From NCBI GenBank assembly GCA_009377835.1, contig WHTG01000009.1:1-33312 (forward strand): 33,312 bases of DNA. The letters run 5' to 3'. Position 1 is the first letter of the stretch. The number at the start of each line of letters is the position of its first letter. The notes under the pieces were generated by a model that had not been told where the DNA came from, did not search any database, and saw only the letters and a list, made by a program, of their open reading frames with translations. A program made the position numbers and the translations under genes. This document shows, piece after piece, positions 8,567-16,554 of this stretch. The stretch is from Nitriliruptorales bacterium (lineage in GTDB: Bacteria; Actinomycetota; Nitriliruptoria; Euzebyales; Egibacteraceae).

Positions 8567-9321
8567 TGGCGTCGCCAGCGTCTGCCCCCGACATAGCCGG
8601 CCGCCTTGAGGCCGTCTGTGACCGCGTCGCGTCTGCCGCCCGCCGTGCCGGGCGCAGCCCCGCCTCCGTCGCCGTGGTCGCGGTCAGCAAGGGCTTCCCG
8701 GCCGAGGCCGTGACCGTCGCCCAGGGCGCAGGGCAGGTGGACTTCGCCGAGAACCGGGTGCAGGAGCTGCGCAAGAAGGCGCCACAGGTCCACGGCGTCC
8801 GCTGGCACTTCGTCGGGCGTCTGCAGCGCAACAAGGTGCGCGACGTCGTCGGTCTCGTGTCGCTCGTCCACTCTGTGGACCGCATCGAACTCGCACGCGA
8901 CATCGCTGCCCGAGCGTGCGACGCAGACCGCGTGCAACGCGTTCTCGTCCAGGTCAACGCCGGCGACGACCCGGCGAAAGCAGGCTGCACGCTCGACGAA
9001 GCTCCGGCCCTGGTGCGCGCCGTTCGCGACATGCAGGGGCTGGCCTGCGAGGGTCTTATGACCATCCCGCAGCTGGGCGTCGATCCGCGCCCCACATTCG
9101 CGCGGCTGCGGCATTTGCGTGACGATCTGCGCTCGGACTTTCCCGAGGTGCAGCATCTGTCCATGGGAATGAGCAACGATTTCGAGGTGGCGGTCGAGGA
9201 GGGCGCCACGATCGTCCGAATCGGCGAGGCCATCTTCGGCCCTCGCCCTGACCCCGACCTGCAACCGCCTGCGGGCGGATCGTTCGACCGGTCGTCGGCT
9301 CTGCCGGCGGGTCGCACGTAA
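8566..9321 (+). CDS. YggS/PLPBP family pyridoxal-phosphate homeostasis protein
   Basis: A 251-residue single-domain PLP-binding TIM-barrel protein (YggS/PROSC/YlmE family) that buffers PLP and affects amino-acid metabolism without a known catalytic reaction. The PLP lysine is in AVSKGFP (Lys42). Family blocks FAENRVQEL, WHFVGRLQRNKVR, HSVDR, VLVQVN, CEGLMTIPQ, LSMGMSNDFEVAVEEGATIVRIGEAIFGPR are all present. The ATG overlaps the pgeF stop by one base (TGATG... region); an in-pgeF -10 box suggests it can also be made from its own leaderless mRNA. The gene sits between pgeF and sepF as in other actinobacteria and firmicutes. Confidence 0.93.
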   Translation: MASPASAPDIAGRLEAVCDRVASAARRAGRSPASVAVVAVSKGFPAEAVTVAQGAGQVDFAENRVQELRKKAPQVHGVRWHFVGRLQRNKVRDVVGLVSLVHSVDRIELARDIAARACDADRVQRVLVQVNAGDDPAKAGCTLDEAPALVRAVRDMQGLACEGLMTIPQLGVDPRPTFARLRHLRDDLRSDFPEVQHLSMGMSNDFEVAVEEGATIVRIGEAIFGPRPDPDLQPPAGGSFDRSSALPAGRT

Positions 9322-9344
9322 CCGCGACAAGGAGAGACAGTCCA

Positions 9345-9860
9345 ATGGCGTCGATGTGGCAGCGGACGCTGACGTTCCTCGGCCTGGTCGAGGAACCGTA
9401 TGACGACGATTACGACCTCCCGCCGGAGGACCTGGGTGCTCCCCGACGGGAGCGTCCCGTCGCGGAACCGGCGCGGCACGAACGGTCGAACGTACGCACC
9501 ATTGCGCCGGCCCGGACGATGGCGTCGCCGCCGGAGGACTCGTCACGCAACGAGCCCCCGGGCGGTGTCCGGCCGGTGCCCAGCTCGAAGGTCCACGTCA
9601 CGAACCCCACGACGTTCAACGACGTCGAAGAGGTCGGCGTGAACTTCCGCAACGGCGTGCCGACGATCATGAACCTCGCCGGCGCGAGCGAGAGCGTCGC
9701 CAAGCGGCTGCTGGACTTCGCCTCGGGTCTGATCTTCGGTCTTGACGGGCGCATCGAACGGGTCGGCGACCGCGTCTTCTTGCTGACTCCGGTCGGAGTC
9801 GACGTCTCGACCGAGGAGCGTCGGCGGCTGTCGGAGCGCGGCTTCTTCAACCAGGCCTAG
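9345..9860 (+). CDS. sepF: cell division protein SepF
   Basis: SepF anchors FtsZ to the membrane and helps septum assembly in Gram-positive bacteria. The 171-residue protein starts with MASMWQRTLTFLGLVEE, a plausible amphipathic membrane-targeting helix, continues through an acidic then Pro/Arg-rich linker (about residues 18-80), and ends in the SepF domain (about 85-160: VHVTNPTTFNDVEEVG..FRNGVPTIMNL, then AKRLLDFASGLIFGLDGRIERVGDRVFLLTP). GGAGA at 9331-9335 provides a ribosome site for the ATG. It lies downstream of its binding partner ftsZ. Confidence 0.95.
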   Translation: MASMWQRTLTFLGLVEEPYDDDYDLPPEDLGAPRRERPVAEPARHERSNVRTIAPARTMASPPEDSSRNEPPGGVRPVPSSKVHVTNPTTFNDVEEVGVNFRNGVPTIMNLAGASESVAKRLLDFASGLIFGLDGRIERVGDRVFLLTPVGVDVSTEERRRLSERGFFNQA

Positions 9861-9876
9861 AGGGCGCCGCCGCCGC

Positions 9877-10164
9877 ATGAATCTCATCCATCAGGTCTTT
9901 TGTCTGCTCCTGGACATCTACTTCGTCATCCTGCTGGTCCGCATCATCCTCTCGTGGGTTCCGGCTCTTCCCGAGCCGCTGCTGCCGGTCGCGCGTTTCG
10001 TGCGTGGGATGACGGATCCGCTGCTGTTGCCGCTACGAGGGACGATTCCCCCGGTGCGGATCGGCATGATGGCGCTGGACCTCTCGCCGATCATCTTGTT
10101 CATCGCTATCCGCATCTTGCAGGGTCTGCTATGTGGACCGGAGGTAGGACGACCATGGTCTTGA
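9877..10164 (+). CDS. YggT family small membrane protein
   Basis: A 95-residue integral membrane protein with two hydrophobic segments (about residues 5-25 and 68-87) joined by a loop containing RIILSWVP and FVRGMTDPLLLPLRGTIPP, which is the YggT motif pattern (W near the first helix, P-rich loop). The family's molecular role is not settled; it has been tied to osmotic tolerance and, by constant neighbourhood with sepF and divIVA, to division or polar growth. The ATG is 17 bases after the sepF stop. Its 3' end overlaps divIVA by 10 bases. Confidence 0.9.
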   Translation: MNLIHQVFCLLLDIYFVILLVRIILSWVPALPEPLLPVARFVRGMTDPLLLPLRGTIPPVRIGMMALDLSPIILFIAIRILQGLLCGPEVGRPWS

Positions 10165-10718
10165 CACCCGAGGAGATCGAAGCACAAGTCTTCCGCGAGA
10201 AGTTCAAGGGCTACGACGAGGACGAGGTCGATTCCTTTCTCGACCGCGTGGCGTCCGACCTGACGGAACTCGTCCGGGAGCGCGACGCGGCCGTCGAGCG
10301 GATGCGGCAGGTCGAAACGGACGCTGCCGAGTCGATGGAGGCGGAGCGCCTGCTCAAGCGCACCTTGATCACCGCCCAGCGCACCGCCGACGAAACGGTG
10401 GCCGAGGCGGTTGCAAAGGCGAACTCGACCATCTCGGAAGCGGATGAACGCGCCACGCGCATGGTGGAGGAGGCGGAAGCCCGCTCGGCGGACATCCTGG
10501 CCGCCGCGGAGCGGGAGCTGGAGCACGTGCGTCACGCCGTCGCCGAGTTGCAGCGGTTCCGCGTCGAGTACCGGGACCGGGTGCGGGCCGCCGTGGCTGA
10601 GCAGCTGGCCGCGCTGGACCGTGCGGGAGAGATGCCGGAGGTTCCGCCGGAGGTGGCGGCGCAGCTGGCGGGAGTGTCCGACGTGCATCGGTCCGCGTCG
10701 GGCGGTGGCGATTCGTGA
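10155..10718 (+). CDS. divIVA: DivIVA/Wag31 domain coiled-coil protein
   Basis: DivIVA binds negatively curved membrane at poles and septa and, in actinobacteria, directs polar growth. The 187-residue protein begins with the lipid-binding domain LTPEEIEAQVF..KFKGYDEDEVDSFLDRV (residues 3-33), followed by long coiled-coil stretches rich in Glu/Ala/Arg to about residue 160 and a short non-coiled tail. It is shorter than mycobacterial Wag31. The ATG at 10155 has GGAGGT at 10140-10145. The start overlaps the yggT end by 10 bases, so coupling is likely. Confidence 0.93.
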   Translation: MVLTPEEIEAQVFREKFKGYDEDEVDSFLDRVASDLTELVRERDAAVERMRQVETDAAESMEAERLLKRTLITAQRTADETVAEAVAKANSTISEADERATRMVEEAEARSADILAAAERELEHVRHAVAELQRFRVEYRDRVRAAVAEQLAALDRAGEMPEVPPEVAAQLAGVSDVHRSASGGGDS

Positions 10719-10802
10719 TGGCCGTTGGATACCATTCGCCCCCGGCGTTGCGAACAGGGGCGTCGAGCCTGGCGGAGCCGTAGCGCGAACGAGGAGCAAC
10801 CC

Positions 10803-11669
10803 ATGATCGTCGCCAGCCTCCTGCTGGTGATCGCAGCCGCCGTCACGTTGCTGATCGGCTTGTTCAACCGTGCGGACATCGAATGGGTCTATGCCTCGAT
10901 CGCCTGCTGCCTGCTGGCCGGCGTGCTGCTGACCATTGGCGTCCTGCGTTCGCGACCGAGCCGTAAGCCCGTACTGCAGTCGGGCGGCCACGGACAGGGG
11001 GCCTCGTGGGCGGGTGCATCCGGGGCCGCCGGCGCATCCGGATGGGGGGGCCCGGCTGACAGAGGCGGAGCGGCCGGCAGCGCCGTCCTGACTCCCGACG
11101 AGGACGTGGCGCCCGGTGCGGCCGGCGGGAAGCTGCAGGGCGACGACGAGCCGACTCGCACGGGGATGCCCGCGGCACCGGTGCCGGCGGACGAGACGTC
11201 GCCGTGGGCGCGGCAGGATGACGACCAGACCGGCGACGTGCGCGTCGTCCCACCTCCTACCGCTCCTACCGCCGAAGAGCCGCCACCGGCAGAGTCTGCG
11301 CCCGCCGACGAGACGAAGGCAGAACAAGCGCGGACGGTCGACGAGGACGTCGTCGTGGTGCCAAAGCCGTCGGCGCGCGCCGGCAGTTCCACCCCGGCCG
11401 ACCCGGGCAGCGGCATGGCCGCCGACCACGGTGGTGCCACCGGCGTCGCGGCGACACCGGGTGCGGAGACGACGGTCGCCGACGCCGCACGATTCGAACA
11501 GGCGCTGTCACCGATCGCCGGGGTTGGTCCGGCCAAGCGCCGCGCCATCCATCAGCACTTCGGGACATATGGGAACTTACGGGAGGCGTCGCCGGAGAAG
11601 ATCGCCGAGGTACAGGGCATCTCGCCGACGCTCGCCGCCCGGATCCACACGGCGCTGCACTCGCAGTAG
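10803..11669 (+). CDS. membrane-anchored protein with C-terminal helix-hairpin-helix domain, function unknown
   Basis: I cannot name this 288-residue protein. It has two transmembrane helices at the N-terminus (about residues 2-20 and 27-48), then about 170 residues of low-complexity Ala/Gly/Pro/Asp/Glu-rich sequence that is likely disordered, and a compact C-terminal domain (about 228-288) with LSPIAGVGPAKRRAIHQHFGTY and IAEVQGISPTLAARIHTAL. Those two stretches look like tandem helix-hairpin-helix motifs of the UvrC/RuvA/ComEA type that bind DNA backbones. The ATG at 10803 has GAGGAG a few bases upstream. It follows divIVA on the same strand after 84 bases. A membrane tether for DNA near the pole or septum is inference only. 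Confidence 0.8.
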   Translation: MIVASLLLVIAAAVTLLIGLFNRADIEWVYASIACCLLAGVLLTIGVLRSRPSRKPVLQSGGHGQGASWAGASGAAGASGWGGPADRGGAAGSAVLTPDEDVAPGAAGGKLQGDDEPTRTGMPAAPVPADETSPWARQDDDQTGDVRVVPPPTAPTAEEPPPAESAPADETKAEQARTVDEDVVVVPKPSARAGSSTPADPGSGMAADHGGATGVAATPGAETTVADAARFEQALSPIAGVGPAKRRAIHQHFGTYGNLREASPEKIAEVQGISPTLAARIHTALHSQ

Positions 11670-11789
11670 CGGGGCCGCGGGGGCCGCCGGCGTTCAGCGG
11701 GGGTTGCTCGACTGGGTCGGCCAGAACTTGGACGTACTCCATGAGGTGCGGGCTGGCCAGAAGGTGCGCCGGCGCCGCGGGTGACGGGC

Positions 11790-12305
11790 TCAGCGTCTTG
11801 TGGCGTGCCTTTCGGCCGCGAGGCGTGCCGCGCGCTCCATGGGGTGGTGCCGGTACCCGTGGACGGCCAGGAGGGCGAGGTATGCCGGCGCCATGAAAGG
11901 CCCGAGCCGTTCAGCCTGGCGCACGTGCGCCAGCTCGTGTGCCAGCAGCGACGCCGACGGCTCCTCCAGCGCGATCACGACGTGGCCGAGTCCTGCGGCG
12001 GTAAAGCCGCGTCGCCGGATGAGCAAGCCGGTGATCCCGCGTGCGGGTGCGAACAGCACGATGCCGTCGACGAACCGTGGTCGCGTGGCGGAGCCTGCGC
12101 CGGCCAGCAGTCCGGCGAGGGTGACCGGCGACGCCCACATCGCGGCCACCAGGCGCGTCAGGGCCGAACGGGGCGCCGGGGGGATCCAGGTCTGCAGCCG
12201 GGTCCCGACGACGCCGACCGCGCCGGTTGACGCGTGGCGGCGCGCGCGAAGCAATGAAGCCCCGGTGATCATGCTCGCCATGATGGCCGCAGTGGTGCGT
12301 TTCAC
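11790..12305 (-). CDS. small HExxH-containing protein, putative metallopeptidase-like
   Basis: A 171-residue protein with moderately hydrophobic N-terminal and central stretches and a single HELAHVRQAERLGPFMAPAYL motif near residue 123, matching the HExxH zinc-binding pattern followed by VRQ. It resembles, from memory, a widespread uncharacterised family with HE..HVRQ.ERWGP..IPAYL. The GTG start overlaps the ileS TGA (GTGA on the minus strand), which supports this start and coupling to ileS. Whether it is an active protease is unknown; no third metal ligand can be assigned with certainty. It ends convergent with the membrane/HhH gene. Confidence 0.7.
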   Translation of the reverse strand: MKRTTAAIMASMITGASLLRARRHASTGAVGVVGTRLQTWIPPAPRSALTRLVAAMWASPVTLAGLLAGAGSATRPRFVDGIVLFAPARGITGLLIRRRGFTAAGLGHVVIALEEPSASLLAHELAHVRQAERLGPFMAPAYLALLAVHGYRHHPMERAARLAAERHATRR

Positions 12306-15300
12306 CTCGGTACGACCTCCATGCCGACCTTCAGCGACACGCGGTCGCTCAGTTCGACGGTCTCGCCTGGAGGTTGTCCGTGCGCCGCGTCGTCGATGAT
12401 GAGGTCGACCGCGAGCACCTCGGACCTGATGGTCGCCTCGTGCGCCCGCAGGGCCTCCGCCGCAGCACCCGTCACGTGGATGCGCAGCGTGACCCGGTCC
12501 GACAGCGCCAGACCTCGCCGCTTGCGCAGATCGTTCAGCGCTCGGACCGCCTCGCGGGCGACGCCCTCCCGGCGCAGCGCGTCGTCGATCGTCAGGTCCA
12601 GCGCCACTCCGTACGGCCCGTCAGTGGCCGACTGCCATCCTGTCTCCGATTCCTCGATGATTTGGACCTGCTCGACGGTGACGGTGACGGCTTCACCCTC
12701 GACATCGACAGTTGCCGCGCCTGTCTCGGCGAGTTCCGCGGTGACGGTGGCGCCGTCGGCGGCCGCGATGGACCGCGCCACCACGGGTGTCCGCTTGCCG
12801 AACGTCGGGCCGAGCGTTCGGAAGTTGGGCTTGAGCCGATAGGTCACCGTCCCGCCGCGGCCTTCCGCCAGCTCCATCTGCTTCACGTTGAGCTCAGAGG
12901 ACACCACGTCCGCCACCTCGTTCCAGGCGGCGCGCTCGTCAGCCGGCAGGGTGACCAGCGCACGCTGGAGCGGCTGGCGGACGCCGACCCGCGAGTCGTT
13001 GCGTGCACGACGCCCGAGTTCCACGATGCGCCGCGCGGCGGTCATCGAGGCACGCAACTCGTCGTCGGCCGCGGCGGCGTGCGGCGTGGGGAAGTCCAGC
13101 AGGTGGACACTGTCTGGTGCGCCGGTATCCACCTGCAGCACCAGGTTCTCGTAGAGCTCGTCGGCGATGAACGGTGTGAGCGGCGCCATCAGGGCCGACA
13201 GGGTGACGAGGCACTCGTGGAGGGTGGCGAAGGCCGCGTCCTTGTCGGCGGCCACACGGGCGTCGCCGGCGTCGGCCCAGAACCGGCTCCGGCTGCGGCG
13301 GACGTACCAGTTCGAGAGATCGTCGACGAACCCGCTGATCGCGCGCCCGGCGCCTGTGGAGTCGAAGCCGTCCAGACTGGAATCGACGGTGCTGACCGTG
13401 TCGGCGAGCTCTGCCAGGATCCAGCGGTCCATCACCGGCCGCTGGCCGGCAGGCGCGGCGTTCGACTCGTCGGGTGTCCATCCGTCGATGCGGGCGTACG
13501 TGACGAAGAAGTAGTAGGTGTTCCACACGGTCAGAAGGAACTTGCGGGTCACCTCGTCGAGCAGGTCGGTACCTACACGGCGGGAGATCCACGGCGACCC
13601 CTCGGTCAGCAGCAGCCAGCGCAGCGCGTCGGCGCCCTTGCTCTCGACGAGGTCCCACGGGTCGAGAATGTTGCCCAGCGACTTCGACATCTTGCGGCCG
13701 TCGGCATCGACGATGTGCCCGAGGCACAGCACCGTGCGGTAGCTGTTCTGGCCCTCGAACAGCAGCGTCGAGGCCGCCATCAACGAGTAGAACCAGCCGC
13801 GGGTCTGGTCGATCGCCTCGCAGATGAAGTCGGCGGGGAACCGCTCACGGAACAGCTCGGTGCTGCCCGCTGCGTGCGGGTAACCGAACTGTGCGAAGGG
13901 CATCGAACCGGAGTCGTACCAGGCGTCGATCACCTCGGGAACGCGCCGCGCCGCCTCGCCGCACTCCGGACAACCGAAGACGACGTCGTCGACGTACGGA
14001 CGGTGGGGATCGAGTTCTGTCAGGTCCGCGTCCGCCAACTTTCCCAGTTCGTCGCGCGACCCGACGCATGTCACGTGACCGGTGCCGCAGCGCCACAGCG
14101 GCAGCGGCGTTCCCCAGTAGCGCTCACGCGACAGCGACCAGTCGATGTTGTTGGCCAGCCAGTCGCCGTAGCGTCCGTCGCGGATGTGTTCCGGGTGCCA
14201 GTCCACACCCGCGTTCGCCTGCAGGAGGGCCTCGCGGCGCTGCGTCGTCGCGATGTACCAGGACGGCTTCGCGTAGTACAGCAGCGGTGTCTTGCAGCGC
14301 CAGCAGAACGGGTAGGTGTGGGTGTACTCGCCGGCTTTGAACAGAACGCCCTTCTCGCGCAACGCTTCGATGATGTCCGCGTCGGCGGCCTTGACGAACT
14401 GCCCTGCGAACGCGGTCACCCGCTGGTCGAAGTTCCCCTCGAGATCGACAGGGTTGATGACCGGGAGGTCGTACTCCCGGGCGACGCGCATGTCGTCCTC
14501 ACCGAAGGCGGGCGCCATGTGGACGATCCCGGTGCCGTCGGTCGTCGTGACGAAGTCGGCGACGGTCACCGACCACCAGCCCTCGTTCGGCTCCTCGGGG
14601 AGCACGTATGTGAAGGGGGCCCGGTAGTGCACGCCTCGCAGATCGTCAACGCTGACGTCGGCCTCGATCGTCGCGTCCTCGCCGAGCACGGTGTCCACCA
14701 GATCCGCCGCCATGACGACCGGAAAGTCGTCACCGGCGGCCCGCGCGACGACGTAGCTGATGTCCTCGCCGATCGCGACCGCCGTGTTCGAGATGAGCGT
14801 CCAGGGCGTGGTGGTCCAGACGAGCAGCGATGCACCCTGCTCCGCCAGCGGCCCTTCCGACACGGGAAGGCGGACGTACACCGACGGGTCGACGGTCCGG
14901 GCGTAGCCCTGCGCGACCTCGTGGTCGGACAACGCGGTGCCGCACCGTGGGCAGTACGGGACAACCCGGTGGCCCTGGTAGATCAGGCCGTCGTCCCACA
15001 GCTGCTTCAGTGACCACCACACGCTCTCGACGTAAGACGTGGACATGGTCCAGTACGCGTCGTCGAGGTCGACCCAGAACCCGATCCGCTCGGTGAGCCG
15101 GTTCCAGTCGTCCACGTACTGCTGCACCGACTCGCGGCACTTCGCGTTGAACGCGGCGACACCGTACGCCTCGATGTCGGACTTCCGGGTGAACCCGAGA
15201 GTCTTCTCGACCTCGATCTCGACCGGGATCCCGTGACAGTCCCAGCCCCCCTTCCGCGGGACCCGGTAGCCCTTCATCGTGCGGTAGCGCGGAAAGACGT

Positions 15301-15499
15301 CCTTGAACGCCCGGGACTCGACGTGGTGGACGCCCGGGCGCCCGTTGGCGGTCGGTGGGCCCTCGTAGAAGCTGAACAGGGGTCCGTCAGCGCGTGTTTC
15401 CAGGCTCCGGTGGAACACGTTTCGGTCCCGCCATCGCGCCAGGACCCGTCGCTCCAGTTCCGGGAAGTCGGGCTGCTGCTCGACCGGCTGCAATGGCAC
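12302..15499 (-). CDS. ileS: isoleucyl-tRNA synthetase, type 2, with GxHH signature
   Basis: Charges tRNA-Ile with isoleucine (1065 residues, cytoplasm). The class I Rossmann fold begins FYEGPPTANGRPGVHHVESR: the canonical HxGH signature is replaced by Gly56-Val-His58-His59. KMSKS is intact at residues 603-607 (DGRKMSKSLGN). The insert at roughly 190-400 is the CP1 editing domain, with WTTTPWTLISNTAVAI; WDCHGIPVEIEVEK and the long C-terminal region fit type 2 (eukaryote-like, usually mupirocin-insensitive) IleRS. The GTG start has GAAAGAAGGA upstream on the minus strand. The leader to the divergent dksA-like gene is only 69 bases, too short for a T-box. Confidence 0.97.
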   Translation of the reverse strand: MPLQPVEQQPDFPELERRVLARWRDRNVFHRSLETRADGPLFSFYEGPPTANGRPGVHHVESRAFKDVFPRYRTMKGYRVPRKGGWDCHGIPVEIEVEKTLGFTRKSDIEAYGVAAFNAKCRESVQQYVDDWNRLTERIGFWVDLDDAYWTMSTSYVESVWWSLKQLWDDGLIYQGHRVVPYCPRCGTALSDHEVAQGYARTVDPSVYVRLPVSEGPLAEQGASLLVWTTTPWTLISNTAVAIGEDISYVVARAAGDDFPVVMAADLVDTVLGEDATIEADVSVDDLRGVHYRAPFTYVLPEEPNEGWWSVTVADFVTTTDGTGIVHMAPAFGEDDMRVAREYDLPVINPVDLEGNFDQRVTAFAGQFVKAADADIIEALREKGVLFKAGEYTHTYPFCWRCKTPLLYYAKPSWYIATTQRREALLQANAGVDWHPEHIRDGRYGDWLANNIDWSLSRERYWGTPLPLWRCGTGHVTCVGSRDELGKLADADLTELDPHRPYVDDVVFGCPECGEAARRVPEVIDAWYDSGSMPFAQFGYPHAAGSTELFRERFPADFICEAIDQTRGWFYSLMAASTLLFEGQNSYRTVLCLGHIVDADGRKMSKSLGNILDPWDLVESKGADALRWLLLTEGSPWISRRVGTDLLDEVTRKFLLTVWNTYYFFVTYARIDGWTPDESNAAPAGQRPVMDRWILAELADTVSTVDSSLDGFDSTGAGRAISGFVDDLSNWYVRRSRSRFWADAGDARVAADKDAAFATLHECLVTLSALMAPLTPFIADELYENLVLQVDTGAPDSVHLLDFPTPHAAAADDELRASMTAARRIVELGRRARNDSRVGVRQPLQRALVTLPADERAAWNEVADVVSSELNVKQMELAEGRGGTVTYRLKPNFRTLGPTFGKRTPVVARSIAAADGATVTAELAETGAATVDVEGEAVTVTVEQVQIIEESETGWQSATDGPYGVALDLTIDDALRREGVAREAVRALNDLRKRRGLALSDRVTLRIHVTGAAAEALRAHEATIRSEVLAVDLIIDDAAHGQPPGETVELSDRVSLKVGMEVVPR

Positions 15500-15554
15500 C
15501 AGGGTCCTTCTTTCCTCTCGGGCGCGGACGGGTGGCGAATCGTAGCCGCGCGTC

Positions 15555-15560
15555 TACACT
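15555..15560 (+). promoter_or_regulatory. -10 element for the DksA-like gene (leaderless)
   Basis: TACACT ends eight bases before the ATG at 15569, and no Shine-Dalgarno sequence lies between. The mRNA would start at or next to the start codon. The -35 region is not recognisable. Confidence 0.45.
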
Positions 15561-15568
15561 CGCCGCCC

Positions 15569-15955
15569 ATGTCTGAGCGCGCGGCAAAGCCCAAGAAGCC
15601 GACCAAACGGCTCATCGCGTCCCTTCGCAAGCAACTCGAGGAGGAGCGCAGCGAACTGCTGGCTCAGGCGGCCAGCCTTGAAGCCGATGCCGCGGACGAG
15701 TCGTGGAAGGAACCACGCTCCGACGACGACGCCGAGACAGGTACCGCGACGTTCGAACGTGAGCGCACCATGTCGCTCGCCCGGAACGCTCGGCAGACCG
15801 TCATCCAGATCGACCGCGCGCTGGAGCGCATGGACGCCGGTTTCTACGGCCGGTGCATCAACTGCGGCGAACCGATCGCCATCGAGCGTCTCGAGGCGCT
15901 CCCGCAGGCGGTGGACTGCCTGGACTGCCGCCGTAAGGCCGAACGGTTCCGATGA
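15569..15955 (+). CDS. DksA/TraR-type C4 zinc-finger protein
   Basis: A 128-residue protein of the DksA/TraR superfamily, whose members insert a coiled coil into the secondary channel of RNA polymerase or otherwise modulate transcription. A basic N-terminus (KPKKPTKR) leads into a coiled coil (about residues 14-42), the segment ERTMSLARNARQTVIQIDRALERMDAGFYG typical of the family, and a zinc finger CINC-x17-CLDC (Cys96, 99, 117, 120). The canonical DksA acidic tip cannot be confirmed, so a general regulator is the safest call. It overlaps lspA by ATGA and is divergent from ileS. Confidence 0.88.
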   Translation: MSERAAKPKKPTKRLIASLRKQLEEERSELLAQAASLEADAADESWKEPRSDDDAETGTATFERERTMSLARNARQTVIQIDRALERMDAGFYGRCINCGEPIAIERLEALPQAVDCLDCRRKAERFR

Positions 15956-16551
15956 GCCACGCTGCAGGGAGCAGCGATACCGCCGCCCCACATCCGCAGA
16001 CGCCCACCCCCCGGTCCCACCCGGGCTGGTTGATCCCCATCACGACACTGGGTGTCGGCCTGATCTGGCTGCTGCTCGACCAGGCGACGAAGGTGCTCGT
16101 GGTCCACGCCCTCGAGGCGGAGGGGCGTGTCGTGGACCTCGCATTCATCAAGCTCAACGTGATCCGCAACAGCGGAGGCGCGTTCGGGTTCCCCGGGGTG
16201 CCGGGACTGTTCGTTGTCGTGACCGCGGTCGTGCTGTTCCTCGTGATCCGCGCACTGCCCCGAACGGATCGGTTGTCACTGGCGGTCTCCTACGGACTGG
16301 TGTGCGGCGGCGCTGTCGGCAACGTCATGGATCGCCTGTTCCGTGCACCCGGATTCCCATCGGGTGCGGTCGTGGACTTCTTCGACCTGACGTGGTGGCC
16401 GATCTTCAACATCGCCGACATGGGAATCGTGGCCGGCGCGATGTCCATCGCGCTGCTGATGACCGTGATGGAACGAGAGGAACGCGAGGCGGAACGTGCC
16501 CGCAGCACCGCCGACTCTGTCAGGCCGGATACGGGCACGCCCGGCCGCTGA
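15952..16551 (+). CDS. lspA: lipoprotein signal peptidase II
   Basis: An integral membrane aspartyl protease that cleaves the signal peptide of diacylglyceryl-modified prolipoproteins. The 199-residue protein has an extended hydrophilic N-terminus (about 25 residues), four hydrophobic segments, and the two catalytic aspartates in GGAVGNVMDR (Asp127) and WPIFNIADM (Asp156), with NSGGAFGF and GAVVDFFD also typical. A charged C-terminal tail of about 25 residues is longer than usual. The ATG overlaps the preceding stop as ATGA. The next gene, a pseudouridine synthase, begins three bases after the stop, a pairing seen in many bacteria. Confidence 0.97.
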   Translation: MSHAAGSSDTAAPHPQTPTPRSHPGWLIPITTLGVGLIWLLLDQATKVLVVHALEAEGRVVDLAFIKLNVIRNSGGAFGFPGVPGLFVVVTAVVLFLVIRALPRTDRLSLAVSYGLVCGGAVGNVMDRLFRAPGFPSGAVVDFFDLTWWPIFNIADMGIVAGAMSIALLMTVMEREEREAERARSTADSVRPDTGTPGR

Positions 16552-16554
16552 TCG

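Noticed and set aside
11719-11762. Direct repeat GGCCAGAA at 11719-11726 and 11755-11762 in the gap between the HhH protein and the HExxH protein
   Set aside because: It is eight bases, found only twice, with no partner structure; it is expected by chance in GC-rich DNA.
12374-15013. Long plus-strand open frame opposite ileS
   Set aside because: It is an antisense shadow of ileS. There is no ribosome site and no family motif, and ileS motifs are complete on the other strand.
15500-15568. T-box riboswitch before ileS
   Set aside because: Actinobacterial ileS genes can have T-boxes, but only 69 bases separate ileS from the divergent gene and no T-box sequence is visible.
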